Below are positions 57,507 through 64,000 of a stretch of 64,000 nucleotides of DNA, piece by piece (within the stretch, counting starts at the first letter, position 1; each line of letters opens with the position of its first letter). The notes beneath the pieces are model-generated. The model made no database searches. It saw nothing but the letters and a program-made list of their open reading frames with translations, and was not told the origin of the DNA. This DNA comes from Megaustenia siamemsis. Its lineage: Eukaryota; Mollusca; Gastropoda; Stylommatophora; Ariophantidae. The DNA lies in assembly GCA_032433765.1 (NCBI GenBank), contig JAVIAB010000160.1, positions 12,941,969 to 13,005,968 of the forward strand. The letters are read 5' to 3'. Made by a program: the position numbers and the translations under genes.

Positions 57507-57775
57507 GGGACAGGATGGTCTAGAAGTAAGACGTCAGCCTCTGGACAAAAAATGTCTAGGGTTCAATTTTCACTCCACAGACAATGGGAATTATTATTTT
57601 CAAACTGTTTCTTCTTGACTTTCCCTTCTCTGTGTCTCTAGGTTGTGTGATTTGATGTCTACTCCTCTCAGATAACAGCAAAAAAAACAGGTTATTTCAT
57701 GGGCACTCTGCACACTTGATAGTTAAAAGTTGAAAACATCAAGCCAAATATAGCCACTGCCCAGCAAAAAAAATT
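57507..57775 (+). mobile_element. SINE4 copy
   Basis: The head GGATGGTCTAGAAGTAAGAC and the B-box-like GGGTTCAATTTTC are followed by the body words TGGGCACTCTGCACAC and AGCCACTGCCCAGCAAAAAA. It is related to 57876-58115 and to 59370-59637 on the minus strand. Confidence 0.7.
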
Positions 57776-57875
57776 AAGAAATGAAGATTTACCAAATTCA
57801 CATCCCACCCTTTCAGTTTATAGGTGTTTGTCAGTGCTATAGAGCTCCAAACATCTGAGCTGAATCCAACTTTGG

Positions 57876-58115
57876 GGGCTGGGGGATCTACAGGTAAAGC
57901 ATTGGCCTCTGGACAGGAAGGTTCGAATTATGCCATAGACAGTGGGAATTTTTCACTTTTATTCCATAGCTTTACCCTCCCATGGTCTCTGGATAGTGAT
58001 GCCTGATGTCTAGCCTTCTGTGAAAATTATGAAAAATGGTAGAACCTGTGTGTGCATTGTGCACATTAAAGAACTGTTGGCAGTTAAAGTAAAAAAGAGT
58101 AGGCTAAAAATGTTG
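57876..58115 (+). mobile_element. SINE4 copy
   Basis: The head GGGGGATCTACAGGTAAAGC, ATTGGCCTCTGGACAGGAAG and GTTCGAATTATGCC resemble a tRNA gene. The tail shares TGCACATTAAAGAACTGTTG and GGCAGTTAAAGTAAAAAAGA with the other SINE4 copies. Confidence 0.75.
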
Positions 58116-58572
58116 TTGCTTGGACAAAAATTGTTAAGCAAACTTACATATGTAGAAGGTGGATGTGTTATACCTATAGGCATAGGTATCGTGGCTCTAC
58201 CGTAAACTAGCAACACAACACAACCACGATCATTTAACTGGTGAAGACTAAGAAGAAGAAGAAGGGAGAATCCATCTTCAGTGTTTCAATACATGTGGCA
58301 GTGGTGTTGATTTATCATCAGTAGCTGGTGCTGGCAAGAAGATCTGGCCTTATGGAGTTGTCTAATGTACATTGAAGATGATGTCAACTATTTTAAAACT
58401 AATATTATCCAACAATTCTTATTGTAACTTGCTATAATGAGCTGAGTGTCTCCCCCCCCCCCATTTTTGCTGTTGTTTTTTCTGTAAAACTACATCGTTA
58501 TAGGTTTATTCAGTTTACAATTTGGAAAGTGTTAAACATGAGGCAAAGAAGACTATAACCAATGAATGGTAT

Positions 58573-58663
58573 CATCATCATGTGCCATACCAGTTGGCGT
58601 AGGTGATCATGTCCGTCCACAATGTTCTATCTACAGTGCATCGTATCAGTTCTGTTGTTGACT
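58573..58663 (-). mobile_element. RTE-B 3' stub of 91 bp with 12-bp TSD
   Basis: Only the final 91 bp of RTE-B (CATCATCATGTGCCATACCA on plus) are present. They are flanked by AATGAATGGTAT at 58561-58572 and 58664-58675. It is an extreme 5' truncation. Confidence 0.92.
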
Positions 58664-58857
58664 AATGAATGGTATATGTTTATAAATTATGTTTTTATTT
58701 TTCATTTGAGTTATTAATACCAGTGATAAGTTGGGATTACAAAACAAAATTTGCTTCTGTTATAGACAGGTAATGAATGCAGCTTGTGTTTTGTGTCTGT
58801 TGCCATGTGGTGTTCTTGGGAGATCCAAAAACTTGGGAAGTAAACTCCAAACAGAAT

Positions 58858-59168
58858 ATAAAGGACTGGTTGGTCTCGAGGCAAAATGCCGGCCTCGAGA
58901 CGGAGAGATTGTGGGTTGAAATCCAGGCTTCACTAGTTGGGATTTTTACTTATGATTTCTCTCTGTGGCAACCTTCCCTTGTCTCAGCAGCGAGGAAACG
59001 TCAACTACTTATGGACGGAAAAAAAATAGTGTACCTCCGAAGATGGAGTTATCTGTCCGTGCAGTGAGGGACCCCAGTGCACATGGCTGCCAGGGAAAAA
59101 CGGATTAACATGCAAAACTCAGTTCCTACTCTCTAGGGACTTCGTCAAAGCTGTCGAACGCAAAAAAA
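58858..59168 (+). mobile_element. SINE3 copy
   Basis: It matches 56397-56735 (GGTTGGTCTCGAGGCAAAAT, TTTCTCTCTGTGGCAACCTT, TGCACATGGCTGCCAGGG) and ends AACGCAAAAAAAATAA. Confidence 0.85.
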
Positions 59169-59242
59169 ATAAGTCTATTAGTAATCTGATACAGAACCTT
59201 TTCTGCATCTTCTACATTCATTGGTACCTCTTTCTTCTTGTT

Positions 59243-59350
59243 CTTAACATTCATTGTTAAGTGGGCATGGATGCATTGTGTCACTAGTTTACGGCATAGC
59301 AGTGATATCTGTGCCTTTCAGCCCAACACATCCACCTTCGGCATAGATGG
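59243..59350 (-). repeat. Dispersed repeat of unknown family
   Basis: TTGTTAAGTGGGCATGGATG and GTGCCTTTCAGCCCAACACA on plus resemble 31010-31090 and the reverse of 48776-48850. No tRNA head, TIR or ORF was recognised. Confidence 0.4.
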
Positions 59351-59369
59351 GTTAATTTGCTTAACAATT

Positions 59370-59637
59370 TTTGCCAAGACAGCGGCCTTTTTTTTGCCCA
59401 CTCTTTTTTATTTTAAACTCCCAAAGGTTATTTAACGTGCATGAGTGCACATGGAACATCATGTTTTTTTGCTGTTTTCCAAGAAGGTTAGACATCGGAT
59501 CTCACTACCCTGAAGGTAAAGCCATGATGAAACAATGGGTTAGATTTTTTTAAAATGTCTACCGTCTGTGGTGGGAATTTAACCCGGGACTTTCCTGTTC
59601 AGGGGCCAACGTCTTACCTCTAGACCACTCAGTCCCC
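59370..59637 (-). mobile_element. SINE4 copy
   Basis: The minus strand starts GACTGAGTGGTCTAGAGGTA, AGACGTTGGCCCCTGAACAG and CCCGGGTTAAATTCC (tRNA-like A and B boxes). It ends with GTGCACTCATGCACGTTAAA and an A-rich tail. Confidence 0.82.
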
Positions 59638-60165
59638 CTCATTGGTACCAAGTGTAGCACAGTTTTTTCCTCTGGAATGAGCTGAGATCAAAAGGGAGAT
59701 TGAGGCGTTAAGGAGAAGTCATCTCTTTTCTGTGTTTACTCTAACATGAGTTACTGTGACACATTCTTTTATCCCTTGAGATAAAATAAATATTGTTGTT
59801 ATTAAAACCATACATTTAGTCTTAAATAAATGACTAACAAATTGAATATCAGAATGCTCATAAATGCAATAATCCTGTTGGCATTTCCTGTGTGGTTCTT
59901 TGATGAGAATTGTGATTGAATCCCATTTTTATGTCATAAAAGATAACTGAAGAGAGCTGTAATGGGACTTATATTATCAACTCAAATAAACAGCCTGCCA
60001 AAGTCATAAGAACCTTGGAGACAAATAATAATAAATGAATATTATTATAGAGGGAAACTTCTGATGCGATAATCAGCTAATCAATTCAGAGGAAGAGTAT
60101 GTTTACAGCACTCAAGGAAAAAATGACAAATAATCAACAGAAAAAAAAAACAAAGAAAAATATAT

Positions 60166-60245
60166 GGTCCGAAGCAGGATTGAACCCGTACACCTTGCCA
60201 CGAAAAGCTAAATGCTAGGGAACACTGCCAACTCGGCTAACTAAA
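60166..60245 (-). tRNA. tRNA-like sequence with long variable arm (pseudogene or SINE head)
   Basis: The minus strand has TAGCCGAGTTGGC (A-box), a 20-30 nt extra region as in Leu/Ser tRNAs, GGGTTCAATCC (B-box) and CTTCGGACC, then a T run. The 3' GGACC has no matching 5' acceptor strand, so it is not a functional tRNA as read. Confidence 0.45.
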
Positions 60246-60541
60246 AATTACCATCATTGGCGATGTCTTTCACGCAGGTGTACTTATGACTATTATGTAA
60301 AATGAAATAAATATACATAATGTTTCATAAGAAAGAATAAATAATACACATCTTTCATTCTATACATTTTAAACAGTTTTTTTTCAGAGTTTGAATAGTA
60401 GATATAATAATAATAATTTTTTTTTAAATTTGCAGAAGCAAAGAATAATTGCTGTCAAGTCATGGAAATATTTCTCATTAAAATAATCACCTATTAAGAC
60501 CAAAGTTGTATTAATATTTCATGGCTTGCATTGTGCTTCAG

Positions 60542-62679
60542 TAATGGCAAGTTGTAGAAAGTCATTCTACACAAATCTTCAGTTTGTTCCGTCTAAAAAG
60601 GGTTCAAATCCCAACTCTGATACCATTACAGGTAATGAGAAAGAAGAGAAGAAACTCAAGCAGCAATTAGATAATGACAAAAGACCACCTGATAGCCCTT
60701 TAAAGAAGCATATCAGTAAAGATAATGTTGGAGCAACTAGTGGTGCTAAAACCTAGTGGAAAATAAAGCAAAAAATGAGTCTAAGAAAGAGAAGGTTTGT
60801 GATACTGCAAAAAATGAGAAATTTACTGATGGAACAAAACTGGAGATGGTTATTGATTCAGCAAAAAAAGAGAAGGTTAATGATCCATCAAAGAAAGCAA
60901 AGATTATTGATGGAGCTAAAACTGAAAAGGTTATTGATCCAGGCAGAAAAGAGATTATTGATCCAGTTAAAAGGGAGAAGGCTATTGATAGAACTGTACA
61001 GGAAAAAACTATTGATCCAGCAAAAAGAGAGAAGGCTATTGATCCAGGTAAAAATGAGAAGATTGATTTAGGTAAAAAGGAAAAGAGTGATTCAAGTAAA
61101 AAAGATAAGGTTATTGATTCAACTAAAAGGAGAAGTTTATTGATCCAGCTGTAAAAGAGAAGTTAAATCCAGCAATAAAGGATAAATTTACTGATCCAGC
61201 TGTAAAAGGGAAATTTATTGATCCAGCAATAAAGAATAAATTTACAGATCCAACTGTAAAAGAAAAATTTAATGATCCAACAATAAAAGATAAGTTTACC
61301 GATCTAGCTGTAAAAGAGAAATTTATTGATTCAGCAAAAAAGGAGAAACTTATTGATCCACCAATGAAAGCACAAGTTGCTGAGGTAACAAAAAGTGAGG
61401 CGGTTGTTAATCCAACTAACAAGGAGAAAGTTACGGTTCCTGAAAAAATTGAGAAAGTTCTTGGGGAAGCAAAAACGGGGATGATTATTGATCCATCAAA
61501 AGAAGAGAAAATTATTGATCCAGCACAGGATGAAAAATGTAATGATTCAGCAAAAAAAGTGAAGGCCACTGATGCAGCTAAAAAAGTGCATATTCTTGAT
61601 ACATCAAAAAATCAGCAGATAATTGATCGAGTACATAAGAAGGTGGTCATTGATGAAACTATACAAGAAAATGTTTTTGATCTAGAGATAAAAGAGAGCA
61701 GTCTAGATCCTGTAAAAATAGAGAGGTCTAATTATCCAACAAAGATGGAGAATGAATCAGATGGAAATTGTAATAAATCATCTTTGATTGAAGGAAAGCG
61801 AAAAATCACAAAATGTTCCAATACTCATTTCAGTGACGATACAATTTCCAGTGAAGATGCTTTATCTTGCATTGAAGATAATAAAGAACCAACATTCAAA
61901 AAAGCTTGGTAACTTTTTGCTATCTGTGGAATCTCATCCTGAGGATGAAACATCTTTTGGTGCTAGAGGATCATCTGGCAGTATAGCTGATCTCACATAT
62001 CAACCAACTAGAGTTTGTGTTGGAAGAAAACTATCTGAAGCATCAAAGGAAAGTTCCTCATTTCCTAGCTTGAAACTAAATTTATCAAACTCAGAAACAG
62101 TCTATACCCCTGAAAGTGTCAGCTCTCCAGAAATCCGCTACACCTGGGAAGGGTTCGGATGAGCTCTGGTGAAGGCTCAGCCACATCAACGCCACCAAGA
62201 ACAAGAAGACAGACATTTTGTGGCATATCATATCTTTCAAGAAGAAACTTCTCACGGGAATGTAATTTAGAAGACTTGGAAGATGTTTACTCTGAATCGT
62301 CCTCAGACTTTTCCACAGGAAGCACAATGTCAAGTTTAGGAACAGACAGGTATTATGGGACTGATGAAATGAGTGATAGCACATCTAGTGATGGAAGGTT
62401 GAGAGAGAGCACTGATATCACTGATGTTACAGATGCTGCCATTCATAATGAACATTTTCTATCTACTCCTGTAAATAAACAATTGCGGATCGTTACATCA
62501 GTGGACAGGGCACTCCACCCACATAGGAGAAGTTCCACAAATTCTCCGAAAGTACTTAACCTTGGCCGGTCGTCATCAGAAAATTTGGAACATATTGCTT
62601 TTATTGACTACTTGAAGCGGCTGAAACTGGGCCAGTATTTGAAGCACTTTCCTTCTAACATGTCACTCTTGGACTTTAG
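60542..62679 (+). CDS. Interrupted coding exon(s): nonapeptide-repeat protein with SAM-like domain start
   Basis: After an acceptor-like GTGCTTCAG comes ATG at 60544 (MASCRKSFYTNLQFVPSKKG). An unusual Lys/Asp/Ile-rich stretch follows, made of nine-residue units near IDPAKREKA, then a Ser-rich segment (SSSDFSTGSTMSSLGTDRYYG). The end reads EHIAFIDYLKRLKLGQYLKH and FPSNMSLLDF, resembling the first helices of a SAM domain, and then GTAAGT (donor at 62680). Reading needs frame changes near 60750, 61129, 61898-61903 (A-run) and 62150. No in-frame nonsense substitutions are seen between them. This fits either assembly indels or a young pseudogene. I do not recognise the gene, and the SAM call is tentative. 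Coding beyond 62679 would lie in later exons outside the window. Confidence 0.6.
60780..61570 (+). repeat. 27-bp coding tandem repeat (nonapeptide units)
   Basis: Degenerate 27-bp units encode a nine-residue pattern, roughly (I/F)-D-P-(A/V)-K-x-E-K-x. Examples are IDPAKREKA, IDPGKNEK and IDPTVKEK variants. The repeats cover most of the first half of the interrupted SAM-like gene. They probably expanded by unequal exchange while under a frame constraint. Confidence 0.8.
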
Positions 62680-62698
62680 GTAAGTGTTGTCAATAATT

Positions 62699-63260
62699 CA
62701 TCATCATGTACCATGCCGGTTGGCGTAGGCGATCATGTCCCTCCACAATCTTCTATTTACAGTGCATCATATCAGTTCTGTTGTTGACTGTTTTCCATGC
62801 CATGACACCAAGCTATCCAGTATTTTCTCTCTTTGTCGTCCGCGATCTCTCTTTCTTTTTTTTGCCAGTTGTAACCAAGTATTCCAACTTTCCTCTTCTC
62901 ATGATGTGCCCGAAAAATGTTGATTGCTTCTTTCTGATGTTTTTAAGAGCTCCCTTTTTGTTTTGGCCTCTTTGAGAACTTCCTCATTGTTCTTTTTATC
63001 CGTCCAGTGAACTTTCAACATTCTTCTGAGAAATCCCATCTCTGTGGCCGCTAATCGTCTTTTCATTTGTTTGTCTACTGTCCATGATTCACTTCCATAG
63101 GTCAGAATTGGTTCTATATAGCACTGATGAACTCTCTTTCTCACTTCCATTGACATAGATTTGTTGCATAAGATATTTTTCATTTTCTGAAATGCTATTT
63201 TGGCCTGAGCTATTCTGCTTTTTATTTCTGTGGTGCATCTCCCATCTGATGTAATTATTG
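62699..63260 (-). mobile_element. RTE-B 3' fragment, 11-bp TSD
   Basis: The minus strand reads KNILCNKSMSMEVRKRVHQC, YIEPILTYGSESWTVDKQMK and ATEMGFLRRMLKVHWT, with a GATGATGAAT end at 62699. It is flanked by TGTCAATAATT at 62688-62698 and 63261-63271. It lies 20 bp after the splice donor of the SAM-like exon. Confidence 0.92.
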
Positions 63261-63429
63261 TGTCAATAATTATTATAAATATTTGTCTTACTGGATATTT
63301 CCTTTGTGAACGAATGTTTTACCTGTACAGTGTTTTGAGTTGGTTGTTTGCATGTATTTTATTGTTGTTAATTCTTATGTTAACGTTTCTTAATATTTTT
63401 ATAAAATGTGCTCAAGTCATCTTGATCTT

Positions 63430-63870
63430 GATCCTTCCAGCGCCGCTAGACATTACATAGGGCTTGTAGTGTTTTTTTAGCATCCATCTCTATTCTTGGC
63501 AAGATGTTCAATCTTATCTAATGAGTCTGTGCCTGTCATCTTTGCTTCTCTTATATGTGTTCTTTTTAGTGTCTCTATGGGTCCTCATCTTTTCCTGTAT
63601 CCTGATGTTTCCTTTTAAAAGAGCCTGTTTTGAAATGTTTTTTTTGGTCTCTTGTCAGCATATGTCCAAACAATGTTCATCTTCTCTTCCTTATGTAGAG
63701 GAGATTATTGGTTGCATGGCCATTTCTCTTATCTCTATATTAGTCTTTAATTAATTCCATTGTACACAGAGTATTCTTCTTAGGCATTTGTCTTCTAAAG
63801 CTTTTAGTTTTCTCTGTCACTTTTGTAGTATTCCAGCTATGTCATTGTTTGACTAATGCTTTGCCTTCCA
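63430..63870 (-). mobile_element. RTE-D LINE fragment, decayed
   Basis: The order of segments follows 20470-21000: 3' UTR words, a decayed KRISKQAL-type region, TTGCATGGCCATTTCTCTTA, TTCTTAGGCATTTGTC and AGTATTCCAGCTATG. The region after 63870 is unassigned. Confidence 0.65.
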
Positions 63871-64000
63871 CTGCTTTCTCTGTCTGCCATGTTTTTTCTT
63901 TTCACTGGTAATGAACCGTTCAAAATTGATTTAGCTCTGGTCAGTAGATCTTATAACTTGTCCATGCCATTTTAATTTGTGTTCTTTTGCTGTAGACAGT

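Noticed and set aside
61123..61569. 148-codon minus-strand ORF
   Set aside because: It is the reverse frame of the nonapeptide repeat; the plus strand carries the SAM-like protein segments.

Overview
This is an AT-rich, intron-rich, repeat-dense eukaryotic window. The gene structure, the tRNA-derived SINEs and the RTE-type LINEs suggest an invertebrate, most likely a lophotrochozoan such as a mollusc. The species is an inference and cannot be fixed from the sequence alone.

Two host genes can be assembled exon by exon with correct GT/AG junctions and matching phases. CWC27, the spliceosomal cyclophilin-like protein, lies on the minus strand. It has ten coding exons between 35952 and 2775 and encodes 483 residues. 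SREK1IP1, a CCHC-knuckle and lysine/serine-rich protein that interacts with a splicing regulator, lies on the plus strand. It has five coding exons from about 36426 to 52437 and encodes about 227 residues as read. The two genes are head to head with roughly 470 bp between start codons, so a shared promoter is likely. Both products belong to pre-mRNA splicing, and I recall the same divergent pairing in the human genome. A third coding region (60542-62679, plus) has nine-residue lysine/aspartate repeats and the start of a SAM-like domain. It is broken by about four frame shifts.

Almost everything else is mobile or tandemly repeated DNA inside introns or between genes. At least six LINE lineages are present, named here only for this report: RTE-A, RTE-B, RTE-C, RTE-D, LINE-F and an RNase H-bearing I-like element. 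There are four tRNA-derived or SINE-like families (SINE1-4), two pogo/Tigger-type DNA transposon deletion derivatives, one TTAA-flanked MITE, and two Penelope-like 3' ends, one with an apparently intact hammerhead ribozyme core. About ten minisatellite families have unit lengths of 19-69 bp. Target-site duplications are still readable for many insertions, and they show nesting. The clearest case is 42889-45000: a hammerhead-bearing short element contains an RTE-B copy, and a SINE sits at the edge of that copy.

Layout: 1-2.6 kb LINE fragments; 2.8-36 kb CWC27 with repeat-filled introns (minisatellites in intron 9, the I-like element and RTE-A in intron 8, RTE-D, SINE2 and the hammerhead in intron 5, a Tigger in intron 2, nested I-like/SINE1 in intron 1); 36.4-52.4 kb SREK1IP1 with RTE-A/B copies, a 36-bp satellite and a Tigger; 52.6-55 kb minisatellites and a 100-N gap; 55.4-60.3 kb a SINE-rich spacer; 60.5-62.7 kb the SAM-like gene; 62.7-64 kb LINE fragments.
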